64,000 bases of DNA from Palsa-504 sp963800415 (GTDB taxonomy: Bacteria; Actinomycetota; Actinomycetes; Streptosporangiales; Streptosporangiaceae), in NCBI GenBank assembly GCA_963800415.1, contig CAWDBS010000046.1:1-64000 (forward strand), given 5' to 3'. A model generated the notes under the pieces. That model was not told where the DNA came from, ran no database searches, and was given only the letters and a program-made list of their open reading frames with translations. Below are positions 46,626 through 55,794 of the stretch, in pieces. A program made the translations under genes and the position numbers. Each line of letters begins with the position of its first letter. The first letter of the stretch is position 1.

Positions 46626-47831
46626 TCACTCGGTGATGCCGTAGCGGTCCAGCCGGTAGCAGGAAATCGCGTTGCCGCGCAGCAGCCGCCAGGTTTCCTG
46701 GTCCGACAGCCCGGCCTTCGACGCGATGGTGGCGGCGGTGTCCCTTGAGTGCGGGAACGTTGAGTCGCCGTGCGGGTAGTCGGTCTCGAACATGATCTGG
46801 CTCATGCCGATGCGGTCCCGCAGGGCCAGGCCCACCTGGTCGTCGAAGACGCAGCCGAAGACCCGGCCCGGGACGTACGTGCTGGGCGGGTCCGGCACCT
46901 TCTCCTGGGTCCTCGCGTAGCCACGGGCATGCTCCCAGGCCTCGTCGAGCCGTTCGAGCAGGAACGGCATCCAGCCCACCTGGCCCTCGGACAGGGCGAG
47001 GCGCAACGACTGGAACCGGGCCAGCACGCCGCTGGTCAGCCAGTCCACCAGGGCGTGCGATGCGCCTTCGAAGGTGAGCGCGATGATGACCAGCGGCGGC
47101 GCGTCGTCGCTGGTCTTGCTGAAGGTGGAAGACGAGCCGATGTGCATGTTGACCACGGTGTCGGTTTCCTCGCACGCGGCCCACAGCGGATCCCAGGCGT
47201 CGGTGTGCACGCTGGGCAGGCCGAGTGCGGCCGGGTTCTCGGAGAAGGCGATGGCATGCGACCCCTTCGCCGCGCAGCGCCGCACCTCCTGGGCCGCCAG
47301 GTCCGGGTCCCACATCGGGATGAGGGTGAGCGGGATCAGGCGGCCGGCCGCCTCGTCGGCGCACCATTCGCCGATCATCCAGTCGTTGTAGGCCCGGACG
47401 CAGGCCAGCGCGAGGTCACGGTCGCCGCGCTCGGTGAACGTCTGCCCGCAGAACCGCGGGAAGGTGGGGAAGCACAGCGACGCGTCGGTGTGATTACGGT
47501 CCATGTCGGCCAGCCGGGCCGTGCGGTCATAACAGCCGGGCAGGATGTCATCGAATACCACGGCCCGGTTGTGCGCCTGGTCTCGGGGGAAGCTGACTGC
47601 CGCGAAGCCGCCGGTGACCGGGAACAGCAGTCCCGCGTACGACCAGCAGTCCGCCCAGTACCCGTCCGGATCCTCCCGGAAGGCCATGTGGCGCGGCTCG
47701 AAGCGCAGCCGCCCCTTGACCCGGGTCAGCCGTGGCCCGGAATCGCGGAAGGCGGCCGGGAGGTACTCCTGCCACACGTGCGCGGGCTCGATGACGTGGT
47801 CGTCGACGCTGATGATACGCGGAATCTCCAT
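46626..47831 (-). CDS. Amidohydrolase family 2 (ACMSD-like) protein
   Basis: 401-residue metal-dependent TIM-barrel hydrolase or decarboxylase. N-terminal VDDHVIEP motif, NMHIGSSSTFSK with the mid His, and FETDYPHGDSTFPHS with the metal Asp. Related proteins occur repeatedly in actinobacterial lipid/sterol-type clusters, with unknown substrates. Followed upstream by the D-aminoacylase-like gene in the same direction, 23 bp apart, so one operon. Ribosome site AGGAGACATC before ATG 47831. Confidence 0.88.
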   Translation of the reverse strand: MEIPRIISVDDHVIEPAHVWQEYLPAAFRDSGPRLTRVKGRLRFEPRHMAFREDPDGYWADCWSYAGLLFPVTGGFAAVSFPRDQAHNRAVVFDDILPGCYDRTARLADMDRNHTDASLCFPTFPRFCGQTFTERGDRDLALACVRAYNDWMIGEWCADEAAGRLIPLTLIPMWDPDLAAQEVRRCAAKGSHAIAFSENPAALGLPSVHTDAWDPLWAACEETDTVVNMHIGSSSTFSKTSDDAPPLVIIALTFEGASHALVDWLTSGVLARFQSLRLALSEGQVGWMPFLLERLDEAWEHARGYARTQEKVPDPPSTYVPGRVFGCVFDDQVGLALRDRIGMSQIMFETDYPHGDSTFPHSRDTAATIASKAGLSDQETWRLLRGNAISCYRLDRYGITE

Positions 47832-47854
47832 GATGTCTCCTCTATCGCCCGGCT

Positions 47855-49510
47855 CTATCGCGTGGCCGGGCCCGCGGACGTTCCGCCGTCGCGGATAAGG
47901 CGGCCGGGGCGCAGGCCGCCGTCTTTGCCGCCGTCGCTCACGAGCTCGCCGTTCACCCAGACCTGATGCAACCCGCGGCTGCGGGCGACGAGCCGGTCCG
48001 CGCCCGCCGGCAGGTCCCAGACCCGTTCCATCCGCTCCACCCCGACGGCGGCGGGATCGAACGCGACTAGGTCGGCGTAGTACCCGGGTGCGACGCGGCC
48101 CCGGCCGGGGATCCCGAACACCGCAGCCGGGTGCCCCGTGATCCGCCAGATGGCCTTTTCCAGCGACAGCGTGCCGGTGTCCCGGACCCAGTGCTCGAGC
48201 AGGTAGGTGGAGAAGACCGCGTCGCAGAGCTGGCTGGCGTGCGCACCCGCGTCGGACAGGCCCAGCAGCGTGCGGTCATCGCGCAAGAGCCCGGCCAGCG
48301 AGGTGGCGTCGTCGTTGGCGACCACGACACGGAAGCGGGTCCTGAGATCGTCGTCGAGCGCCACGTCGCACAGCACGTCGAGCGGGTCGACGCCGCGCTG
48401 GGCGGCCAGCTCCGCGAGCGAGGGGCCGTCGGCCAGCTCGGGGTGCGCCACCGTCTCCTGTACGAACACCTTGTCAAAGCTGTAATACCACTGCCTGGCC
48501 ACATCGGCCCGGGCCCGGTCCCGCCAGGCCGGGTCACGGTAGAACCGGGCGCGTTCCGCGGCCGGCACGGACAGGACCTCGGCGAAGGCGTCGGCGCGGG
48601 CGAACGGCGCTGGCTCGGCCAGGGTGACCTGGAAGACGATCGGGCGGCAGGCGACCTGCGGCCATACTTCGCCGCCGCGGGTCTCGGCCTTATCGAGCAG
48701 GCGGAAGGCACCCGGCGACGCGTTCAGGGCCGTCCAGGTGACCGGCCGTCCCGTCTTGACGGACAGTTCGGCGAGTTCCACGGGTCCGAAGTCGGGCCCG
48801 TGCGTGATCGCGAACGTGCCGCGGCCACGCTCGGCCAGCGGCTCGGCCAGGCGCATCAGCTCGTCCACGGTGGCGAGCCGGCTGGGCACGGGCTTGCCCC
48901 AGGCTCCGGCGTGGGCGGGCTGGCGGGAGGAGGCGAAGCCGATCGCGCCGGCGTCGATCGCCTCGCCGACGAGCCGCCGCATCTCCTCGATCTCGGCCGA
49001 GGTGGCGTCCCGTTCGGCCGCCTCCTCGCCCAGCACGTACAGCCGCAGCGGAGTATGCCCGAGCATGACGGCCACGTTCAGCTTCGGCCCGGCGCGCTCA
49101 ACCGCGTCCAGGTACTCGGGGAAGCTCTCGAACGTCCACGGGATGCCGGCGAACAGCGCCTCCACCGACATGCCCTCGACGTTCTCCAGCGTCCGCGCGA
49201 TCGTCTCGCGGCCGGCCGGCCGGGTCGGCGCGATCCCGAAGCCGCAGTTGCCCATGACCACCGTGGTCACGCCGTGCCACGACGAGGGGGTGAGGTCGGG
49301 GTCCCACAGCACCTGTGCGTCGTAGTGGGTGTGACAGTCGATGAATCCCGGGGCCAGCACCAGGCCGTCAAGGTCGACGACGTCGCTGTCCCCCGGTACG
49401 CCGCCCGGCTCCACGACCGCGGCGACCCGGTCCGCCTCGATGACCACATCGGCCGGCCGTGGTGCCCCCCCGGTCCCGTCCACCAGCAGTGCTCCGCGCA
49501 GCACCGTCAT
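47855..49510 (-). CDS. N-acyl-D-amino-acid deacylase-family amidohydrolase
   Basis: 551 residues. Metal-binding HTHYDAQVLWDP near residue 60, VMGNCGFGIAP, the late SDAGAHASQ block and a final beta subdomain LVAFDPAAVGVERMERVWDL. D-aminoacylase-like enzymes hydrolyse amide or imide bonds; in catabolic clusters their substrates are usually unknown. First gene of the operon with the ACMSD-like protein. The region upstream is divergent with the broken TetR gene and holds GATTAACTAAAG. Ribosome site GGAGGTGCGCG. Confidence 0.88.
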   Translation of the reverse strand: MTVLRGALLVDGTGGAPRPADVVIEADRVAAVVEPGGVPGDSDVVDLDGLVLAPGFIDCHTHYDAQVLWDPDLTPSSWHGVTTVVMGNCGFGIAPTRPAGRETIARTLENVEGMSVEALFAGIPWTFESFPEYLDAVERAGPKLNVAVMLGHTPLRLYVLGEEAAERDATSAEIEEMRRLVGEAIDAGAIGFASSRQPAHAGAWGKPVPSRLATVDELMRLAEPLAERGRGTFAITHGPDFGPVELAELSVKTGRPVTWTALNASPGAFRLLDKAETRGGEVWPQVACRPIVFQVTLAEPAPFARADAFAEVLSVPAAERARFYRDPAWRDRARADVARQWYYSFDKVFVQETVAHPELADGPSLAELAAQRGVDPLDVLCDVALDDDLRTRFRVVVANDDATSLAGLLRDDRTLLGLSDAGAHASQLCDAVFSTYLLEHWVRDTGTLSLEKAIWRITGHPAAVFGIPGRGRVAPGYYADLVAFDPAAVGVERMERVWDLPAGADRLVARSRGLHQVWVNGELVSDGGKDGGLRPGRLIRDGGTSAGPATR

Positions 49511-49626
49511 CGCGCACCTCCATGACGCCCGAACCAGAATCCGTAAACTGATTAACTAAAGCATATGATTCAACTAGTTCGGACGCTAGAGAGGGACGGG
49601 CATAAATCTGGCCAGCGGGAAAGGGC

Positions 49627-49855
49627 ATGGATGTGATCGGCGACACTGAAGGCGCAGCCGCCAGGAGCGGCGGCGGAACGCGAGCGGACGGACGGGCCAC
49701 GGCGGAGCAGGTCGTCGTGACGGCCGAGCGGCTGTTCGCCGAGCGCGGCGTCGAAGCGGTCTCGCTGCGGGAGGTGGCCAAGGCGGCGACCTCCCCGCAA
49801 CACCGCGGTCGCCCACTATCACTTCGGGGGCAAGGAGGGGCTCGTGCGCGCCTGG
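49627..49855 (+). pseudogene. TetR-family regulator, N-terminal fragment
   Basis: From ATG 49627 the frame gives QVVVTAERLFAERGVEAVSLREVAKAA, a TetR helix-turn-helix start. The HTH ends one frame over as RNTAVAHYHFGGKEGLVRAW (one extra base near 49794). After that the regulator's ligand-binding domain is gone. The sequence joins at 49856 the antisense end of another gene. Divergent from the amidohydrolase operon, so it was probably the local regulator. As it stands it is dead. Confidence 0.8.
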
Positions 49856-50000
49856 CTACTCGCCGACTTTGCCGTCGATCGATTCGCGGAGGAAGTCGGC
49901 GTGGCCGGCGTGGCGGGCTGTCTCCTCGATGAGGTGCAGGAGTACCCAGCGGAGTGAGAAACGCTCGCCGTACCGCAGCGGGAGCCATCAGTGAGCGCCG
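49856..50000 (-). pseudogene. DinB/DUF664 protein, C-terminal fragment
   Basis: Minus-strand frame WLPLRYGERFSLRWVLLH then LIEETARHAGHADFLRESID and a stop at 49856-49858. This matches the last helix of DUF664/DinB-like proteins with the metal His of ARHAGHAD. Upstream an in-frame stop shows that the N-terminal part is missing. Direct contact with the TetR fragment marks a rearrangement junction. Confidence 0.75.
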
Positions 50001-50186
50001 GTAAACCGGTGCCGGGATCCACGCTGAGCCGGCTGAGGCGCGCCAAGTCCGGCTAAGCCGGTTGCAGGCCGGCTAAGACCTATCTGGGCAGGCGAAATAG
50101 GGATTTCCTCCGATGCGCCCAGCAGTGCCTTACGGCCAGACTCAATGGTGACCGGCGAACAGATGGCCGGAAACCGAGGAGGAACG

Positions 50187-50321
50187 ATGAACCACAACGT
50201 GAGGCAGGGCGCACGGGGACCACTGGCTCGCATCGGCCGGCGCGTCGCCGCTATCGTCGCCGAGTGCAACTACGCCCAGACCCGGGTGACCAGCTTGCGG
50301 GACACCCCGGCGCATTACTGA
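50187..50321 (+). CDS. 44-residue conserved actinobacterial micropeptide
   Basis: ATG 50187 is preceded by a strong ribosome site (GAGGAGGAACG). The product has the segment RRVAAIVAECNYAQTRVTSL followed by a short end. I recognise the ECNYAQ element from small uncharacterised actinobacterial proteins. The gene is followed by a perfect hairpin at 50386. Function unknown. Confidence 0.6.
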   Translation: MNHNVRQGARGPLARIGRRVAAIVAECNYAQTRVTSLRDTPAHY

Positions 50322-50385
50322 CCCGGAGCGAAGCAGCGCCCGGCACCGGGACGGATCCGGATCCCGGGCCCGCCCGCGCACGAAC

Positions 50386-50428
50386 CAGCCGCTAGCCGGC
50401 CGGGCCGCGCCCGGCCGGCTAGCGGCTG
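50386..50428. terminator. Perfect 19-bp stem-loop between convergent genes
   Basis: CAGCCGCTAGCCGGCCGGG pairs exactly with its complement at 50410-50428 around CCGCG. It lies between the 44-residue gene and the convergent acyl-CoA dehydrogenase, so it can serve both strands. Confidence 0.75.
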
Positions 50429-50480
50429 CTGAACACGAGGGAGAGAGCACCGTGGCCGTCATGGCCAGCCTTCCGCCGGG

Positions 50481-51599
50481 TCAGATGCCCAGCCGGTCGA
50501 GCAGCCGCTCGTGGTAGACGGCCGGGCCGCCGAACAGCAGCCCGGAAGACTTGGCGCGGCGGAAGTACAGGTGGGCGGGATGTTCCCAGGTGAACCCGAT
50601 ACCGCCGTGCACCTGGATGTTCTCGGCCGCGCTGAACATGTAGGCCCGGGAGCAGCAGATGTGCGCGGTGGCGGCGGCGACCGGGAAGTCCGCCGCGGCC
50701 TCATCCGCCAGCCGGGCCGCCTCGCGGGCCGTCGCTTCCGCGAGCTCCACCCGGACCAGCATGTCCGCGCACTTGTGCTTGACGGCCTGGAAGGAGCCGA
50801 TGGGGCGGCCGAACTGGTACCGGGTCCTGGCGTACCCGGCGCTCATCTCCAGGCACCGCCGGGCGCCGCCGGCTTGTTCGGCGGCCAGTGCCACGCAGGC
50901 CAGGTCGAGCACCCGGCTCATCAGCCAGCCGCCCTGGCCCTCGGCGCCGACGAGGACCGCGGGTACCTGGTCGAAGGTCAGCGCCGCCATCGGCCGGGTC
51001 AGATCGAGCGTGGTCATCGGCTCGGCGCGCAGCCCGGGCGCCCCGCGATCCACCGCGAACAGGGCCGGCCCGGCGGTGCTGCGCGCCACGACCAGCACCA
51101 GGTCCGCGATCGCCCCGTCGAGGACGAAGCTCTTCTTCCCGCTCAGCGCCCACCCCCGGTGCCCATCCCCCGGCACCCGCTCGGCCCGGGCCGAAACCAT
51201 GGCCGGGTCCCACGACGCGTTGCCTTCCGCCGCGGCCAGCGTGGCGACGGTCCGCCCGGCGGCGATGCCGGGCAGGTACCGGGCGCAGGCCGCCTCGTCG
51301 GCCGAGGCGAGCAGCGCCTGGGCGGCGAGCACCACGGTGGCGAAGAAGGGCGAGCACAGCAGCGCGGCCCCCATCTCCTCCAGCACCACCTCGAGCTCGG
51401 TCAGGCCGAACCCGTCGCCGCCGTAGTCGCCGGGCAGCGCCAGCCCCGGCAGCCGGAGCTGGCGGGCCATCTGCTCCCACACCGCCGGGTCATATCCGGT
51501 CTCGATGGCCGCGCGGACGGCGCTTTCGCCGGACTTGGCCGCGAGGAACTCACGGACGGCTTCGCGCAGCTCGTCCAGCTCTTCCTTGTCCTCGCTCAC
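50481..51599 (-). CDS. Acyl-CoA dehydrogenase, second subunit type
   Basis: 372 residues. Fold is ACAD but motifs are weak: the FAD-domain reads TLAAAEGNASWD instead of MTEPGxGSD, and the C-terminal end HLYFRRAKSSGLLFGG lacks the catalytic Glu position. In actinobacterial sterol pathways such a degenerate subunit pairs with an active one to form alpha2beta2 enzymes (FadE28-FadE29 type). The start overlaps the stop of the upstream dehydrogenase gene (51596-51599), which supports pairing. Confidence 0.88.
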   Translation of the reverse strand: MSEDKEELDELREAVREFLAAKSGESAVRAAIETGYDPAVWEQMARQLRLPGLALPGDYGGDGFGLTELEVVLEEMGAALLCSPFFATVVLAAQALLASADEAACARYLPGIAAGRTVATLAAAEGNASWDPAMVSARAERVPGDGHRGWALSGKKSFVLDGAIADLVLVVARSTAGPALFAVDRGAPGLRAEPMTTLDLTRPMAALTFDQVPAVLVGAEGQGGWLMSRVLDLACVALAAEQAGGARRCLEMSAGYARTRYQFGRPIGSFQAVKHKCADMLVRVELAEATAREAARLADEAAADFPVAAATAHICCSRAYMFSAAENIQVHGGIGFTWEHPAHLYFRRAKSSGLLFGGPAVYHERLLDRLGI

Positions 51600-52864
51600 G
51601 AGGCACCTCCCGACCTGGGCAGCTCGCGGAACGGTGAGGTGGTGTCGATGCCCGGCTCCTTCGGCAGCCCGAGAACCCGCTCGGCCAGGATGTTCTTCAT
51701 GATCTCCTCGGTGCCGCCGAGGATCCGCAGGGCCGGCGTGGCCAGCAGCAGCTCCGCCCAGGCGTAGGTGCCCCAGTCCCCCGTGTCGGCGATGATCCGC
51801 GGCCCGAGGACGCGGGAGGTGAAGTCCGCCGCCCGGGTCAGGTTCTGCGCGTACATCAGCTTGGCCACCGACATCTCCGGTCCCGGTGCCTCGCCGGCCT
51901 GCATCCGGCGGAACGCCCGCGCGTTCAGGTGCCCGGTCGCCATCATGTCGGCCAGCAGCTCGCTCAGGTCACGGCGCAGCGCCCGGTCGTCCCACGTCCA
52001 GGTGGCTCGCATGAGCGCGCTGAGCCGCTCCGGTGACAGGGCCTCGGCGACCGGGCCGCTGCCCTCGCTGCCCACGGTGGCACGCTCGTTCATCAGCGTG
52101 GTCAGGGCGACCCGCCAGCCGCCGTTGACCTCGCCGAGCCGGTGGTTATCGGGCACCCGCACGCCGGCCAGGAAGACCTCGTTGAAGTCGCAGCCTCCGC
52201 TCATCTGGCGCAGCGGCCGCACCTCCACCCCGGGTGCGCTCATGTCGACGAGGAACGCGGTGATGCCCTTGTGCTTCGGCGCGTCCGGGTCGGTCCGGCA
52301 CAGCGCCATGCCGATCTGGCTGTGCTGCGCCACCGACGTCCATACCTTCTGCCCGTCCAGGATCCAGCCGCCCTCGCTGGCAACCGCGCGGGTGCGCAGG
52401 CTGGCCAGGTCGGACCCGGCGTCCGGTTCGCTGAACAGCTGGCAGGCGATCACGTCGCCGCGGTACATGGCCGGCAGGTAACGGTCCTTGACGGCCTGCT
52501 GGCCATGGGCCAGGATCGTCGGCCCGATCATGCCCAGCCCGATCACGCTCAGCGTGCCGGTGTCCGGGACGTCGTATTCCGCTTCGATGCTGTCGTAGAC
52601 CAGCTCGTGGACCGGGGTCAGGCCGCGGCCGCCGTACTCCGGCGGCCCGCAGATCCAGCCCAACCCGTGCTCGTACCGGGTCCGCTGCCAGTCCCGCGCG
52701 GCCCGCAGCTTCCGCTCCTCGACCTCCGGCGGGTCCGCGCCGAAGTAGGCCACCCGGTCATCGCCCTCGCCCCAGCGGAACGCCGCGCGTCCGGCGGTCC
52801 GGGGGGCGCAGTCGTCGAGGAACTCGCGGGCCTGCCGCATGAACTCCTGCATCTCTTCAGGCAT
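51596..52864 (-). CDS. Acyl-CoA dehydrogenase, first subunit type
   Basis: 422 residues. Motif QLFSEPDAGSDLASLRT at the FAD site, WTSVAQHSQIGMALCRTDPD, and ILGGTEEIMKNILAERVLGL at the C-terminus. Longer than the single-type enzymes elsewhere in the window. Coupled by overlap to the degenerate second ACAD. A heteromeric dehydrogenase acting on a bulky or steroid-like acyl-CoA is likely by analogy. Start ATG 52864. Confidence 0.92.
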   Translation of the reverse strand: MPEEMQEFMRQAREFLDDCAPRTAGRAAFRWGEGDDRVAYFGADPPEVEERKLRAARDWQRTRYEHGLGWICGPPEYGGRGLTPVHELVYDSIEAEYDVPDTGTLSVIGLGMIGPTILAHGQQAVKDRYLPAMYRGDVIACQLFSEPDAGSDLASLRTRAVASEGGWILDGQKVWTSVAQHSQIGMALCRTDPDAPKHKGITAFLVDMSAPGVEVRPLRQMSGGCDFNEVFLAGVRVPDNHRLGEVNGGWRVALTTLMNERATVGSEGSGPVAEALSPERLSALMRATWTWDDRALRRDLSELLADMMATGHLNARAFRRMQAGEAPGPEMSVAKLMYAQNLTRAADFTSRVLGPRIIADTGDWGTYAWAELLLATPALRILGGTEEIMKNILAERVLGLPKEPGIDTTSPFRELPRSGGAS

Positions 52865-52875
52865 CGCGTCGCACC

Positions 52876-54024
52876 TCAGGTGGACAGGATGGTTACCGCG
52901 GACACCCCGGGGGCGCCGTACAGGTGGGCGTAGCCGACCGCGGGCTCCCCTGGCACCTGCCGCGCCCCTGCCGTGCCGCGCAGCTGCAGTACCAGTTCAT
53001 TGATCTGGCGCAGCCCGGAGGCGCCGATCGGCTCGCCGTTGCCGATCAGTCCGCCGTCGGTGTTGACCGGCAGCCGTCCGCCGATCTCGGTGTCGCCGTC
53101 GGCGATCATCCGCTCCTGCTCGCCGTCCTTGCACAGCCCGTTCTCGGCCATGTGGATGATCTCCGATCCCGCGTCGGTGTCCTGCAACTGGGCCACCGCC
53201 ACGTCGCCCGGCCCGATTCCGGCGATCTCATACGCATCGCGCGAGGCGTCCACCGTGGGGCTGGGCGCGTGCTCCCCGACCGGTACCGACGGGCTGCTCA
53301 CCTCGAACGCGCCGACCCGGCGGCTGCGCAGCGCGCAGGCCCGGACCCGGACCGGGCGCCCGGCGTACCGGTGTGCCTGGTCGGCGCGGCACAGCACCAC
53401 AGCCGCGGCGCCCTCGTCCGGCCCGCAGTACATGAACTGGCGGAGCGGGTAGTTCAGCACCGGGGAGGCGAGGATCTCCGCCTCCGACAGCGGGGTGCGC
53501 CGCCACGCCTTGTCGTTACCGGATGCGTTGCGGAAGTTCTTGGCCGCCACCCTGGCCAGCGTCTGGTGGCTGATGCCGTGGTCATGCATGTAGCGGTTGA
53601 TCTTCATGCCGAAGAAATGCGTGGTCAGGTACATACCGGTCTGGCCATACCAGGCGGGCAGGCCGGCCACCGACGGGTCGGCCGCGAACGCGCCCCGGGG
53701 GTGCTTGTCCATCCCGATCGCGATCGTCAGGTCGTGCTCGCCGGTCTCGATCGCCCGGGCGGCCAGGGACAGCGCGGTGCCCGCCGTCGCGCAGCCGTTG
53801 AACACGCCGCGCAGCGGCACCCCGGTCAGTCCCAGCCGGCCCACGATGGCGTCCGGGTTGTAGACCTCCAGGCTGCCCACGAAGCCCGCCTGGACCTGCG
53901 GCCAGCCGACCCCCGCATCCGCCAGCGCGTCCCGGACCGCCTCGGCAGCCATGTCCATCGCGGACTTGCCGCCGAACCGGCCGAACCGGTGCAGCCCGAC
54001 GCCGATGATCACCGCTTCCATCAT
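52876..54024 (-). CDS. Thiolase-like aldolase (Ltp2-like lipid-transfer protein)
   Basis: 382-residue SCP-x/Ltp thiolase fold. Cys78 lies in the elbow FNGCATAG. The late motif is GEPIGASGLRQ rather than GHPxGxxG. ChsH2-Ltp2 type aldolases with this arrangement cleave 17-hydroxy sterol-CoA side chains by retro-aldol reaction; activity here is by analogy. Its start overlaps the stop of the DUF35 gene (54021-54024), and the paired acyl-CoA dehydrogenase follows 12 bp downstream. Confidence 0.9.
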   Translation of the reverse strand: MMEAVIIGVGLHRFGRFGGKSAMDMAAEAVRDALADAGVGWPQVQAGFVGSLEVYNPDAIVGRLGLTGVPLRGVFNGCATAGTALSLAARAIETGEHDLTIAIGMDKHPRGAFAADPSVAGLPAWYGQTGMYLTTHFFGMKINRYMHDHGISHQTLARVAAKNFRNASGNDKAWRRTPLSEAEILASPVLNYPLRQFMYCGPDEGAAAVVLCRADQAHRYAGRPVRVRACALRSRRVGAFEVSSPSVPVGEHAPSPTVDASRDAYEIAGIGPGDVAVAQLQDTDAGSEIIHMAENGLCKDGEQERMIADGDTEIGGRLPVNTDGGLIGNGEPIGASGLRQINELVLQLRGTAGARQVPGEPAVGYAHLYGAPGVSAVTILST

Positions 54025-54488
54025 GCCTCCCTGGGTGCGCGGGCCGGGCTCTGGCCGTCCGCCGGGGCGAACGCGAACGTGACGATCTCGGTGCCGTCTG
54101 CACCGACCGTGTAGGGCACGATGGCCAGGCGCATCGGCTGGCCGATGGCCAGCCGGGCCGGATCAGGCTCGGTCAGCCGCGCCTCGACCATGACCTCCCC
54201 GGGCAGTTCGACGTAGCCCAGGGCGTACGGCCGGAAGCTCTCCGCGGTGTCGGCGCCGTCGTAGGGCGGGCTCGGCGGCCGGAAATCCTGCGTGGTGAAC
54301 GTCCACAATGTGCCCCGGTCCGGCAGCAGCGTCTCGGTGGCCTCGGTCCCGCCGCACCGCTCGCAGGCCGGCCCGGCCGGGAAGCCGACCAGCCCGCAGG
54401 CCTGGCACTGCGCCCCGATCAGCCGGGGGCCGTCGGACCGCCAGGTGAACAGGCCTTCCGCCACGGGAACCTGCCGGGATCCGGTCAT
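54021..54488 (-). CDS. DUF35 Zn-ribbon/OB-fold protein, partner of Ltp2-like aldolase
   Basis: 155 residues. Zinc ribbon CQACGLVGFPAGPACERC, OB-fold GTLWTFTTQDF, then a C-terminal segment EVMVEARLTEPDPARLAIG. Corresponds to the DUF35 domain of ChsH2, which binds the acyl-CoA and docks Ltp2. First gene of the operon DUF35 - Ltp2 - ACAD - ACAD, running leftward. Confidence 0.9.
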   Translation of the reverse strand: MTGSRQVPVAEGLFTWRSDGPRLIGAQCQACGLVGFPAGPACERCGGTEATETLLPDRGTLWTFTTQDFRPPSPPYDGADTAESFRPYALGYVELPGEVMVEARLTEPDPARLAIGQPMRLAIVPYTVGADGTEIVTFAFAPADGQSPARAPREA

Positions 54489-54549
54489 CGCCGCGCTCCT
54501 GCCCGCCGGCCGACGCCGGCTCGCTTCGTTGGTACGAAGCCTACCCTTA

Positions 54550-54570
54550 ATACAGATAACTATGTAAACT
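54550..54570. promoter_or_regulatory. Divergent AT-rich site with GATAACTATGTAAAC
   Basis: Contains ATAACTA, one base short of the TATAACTA found at four other sites, in the shared promoter region of the DUF35 and amidohydrolase genes. Confidence 0.4.
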
Positions 54571-54677
54571 CTTTATACCTGATACTGAACACTAAAAGCC
54601 AGTCCCGAACGAGCGGGCGGCCCGCGCAACTGCCGGTGGGTGGCACGCGCGGGTACGGTCTGAGCAGGAGGAGCACG

Positions 54678-55757
54678 ATGACCAAGATCTGGGCCAACTC
54701 GGCGGACTCGCACGTGCTGGAACCCGCTGACCTGTGGCTGCAGTCGCTTCCGCCCCGGCTGGCGCAGCGCGCCCCGCGGTCCGAGCGCGGCGACAAGTAC
54801 GAGATCCTCTACATCGACGGCGAGCGGGTGGACCGCCAGCTGAACGACTTCATGGACGCGATGCGCCCGCCGGGCGCCCGGGACCTCGACATCCGGCTGA
54901 AGGACCTTGACGCCGAAGGCGTCTGGGGCCAGCTCGCGTTCCCGTCGATGGGCTTCTGGACGGTCAAGATCACCGACCGGGAGCTGGCCCGGGAGACGGT
55001 GCGGGCCTGGAACGACTGGGCGCACGCCGAGATCCTGAGCAAGAACCAGCGGGTCATCCCCACCGCGTGCGTGTCCACGGCGGATGTCGGCGACGCGGTC
55101 GCCGAGCTGGAGCGCGCCGCCGGGCTCGGCTTCCAGGCCGTGTTCCTGCCTAGCCAGACCCGGCCCGGCGAGGAGTACGCGCTGGAGGTGTGGGAGCCGC
55201 TGTGGGCCGCCGCCGAGCGGGCCGGCGTCGTGCTCGGCTTCCATATCGGCACCGGCGGGGACACGGTGGTGTTCCGCGGCCCGGGCGGCGCGGTGATCAA
55301 CTACATGGAGACGACCTATCCGGGGATGCGGGTGGTGTCGCACCTGGTCGCGGGCGGCGCCCTGGACCGCCACCCGGGCCTGCGCATCCTGATCGCCGAG
55401 GGGGGCGCCGCGTGGGTGCCCGCCATCGGGGACCGGATGGACGAGGCCTACCGCCAGCACGGCATGTTCGTCCGGCCCAAGCTGAGCAGGCTGCCCAGCG
55501 AGATCATCCGCCAGCAGGTGTACGCGTCCTTCCAGCACGACAAGAGCGCGGTGCAGATCGTGGCCGCGACGGGCTACCGCAACGTGCTCTGGGGGGATGA
55601 CTACCCGCACCTGGAAGGCACCTACGGGCACACCCAGGAGACCCTGCGCGGCCTGTTCGCCGACGCCAGCGACGAGGTCCGCGAGCGGATCACCAGCGGC
55701 ACCTTCAACGAGCTGTTCCGGGTGCCCGCCCAGACCCCCGCGCAGGCGTCGGTATGA
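54678..55757 (+). CDS. Amidohydrolase family 2 protein
   Basis: 359 residues from ATG 54678, chosen for ribosome site GCAGGAGGAGCACG over an earlier frame start. N-terminal SADSHVLEPADLWL, GFHIGTGG, and WGDDYPHLEGTYGHT with the metal Asp. Same broad family as the protein at 46626-47831. Divergent from the DUF35/Ltp2 operon, so it probably acts in the same pathway. Confidence 0.9.
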   Translation: MTKIWANSADSHVLEPADLWLQSLPPRLAQRAPRSERGDKYEILYIDGERVDRQLNDFMDAMRPPGARDLDIRLKDLDAEGVWGQLAFPSMGFWTVKITDRELARETVRAWNDWAHAEILSKNQRVIPTACVSTADVGDAVAELERAAGLGFQAVFLPSQTRPGEEYALEVWEPLWAAAERAGVVLGFHIGTGGDTVVFRGPGGAVINYMETTYPGMRVVSHLVAGGALDRHPGLRILIAEGGAAWVPAIGDRMDEAYRQHGMFVRPKLSRLPSEIIRQQVYASFQHDKSAVQIVAATGYRNVLWGDDYPHLEGTYGHTQETLRGLFADASDEVRERITSGTFNELFRVPAQTPAQASV

Positions 55758-55794
55758 GGGGGTAGTGCGAGGGACGGCTGGCACGACGGGCCCG

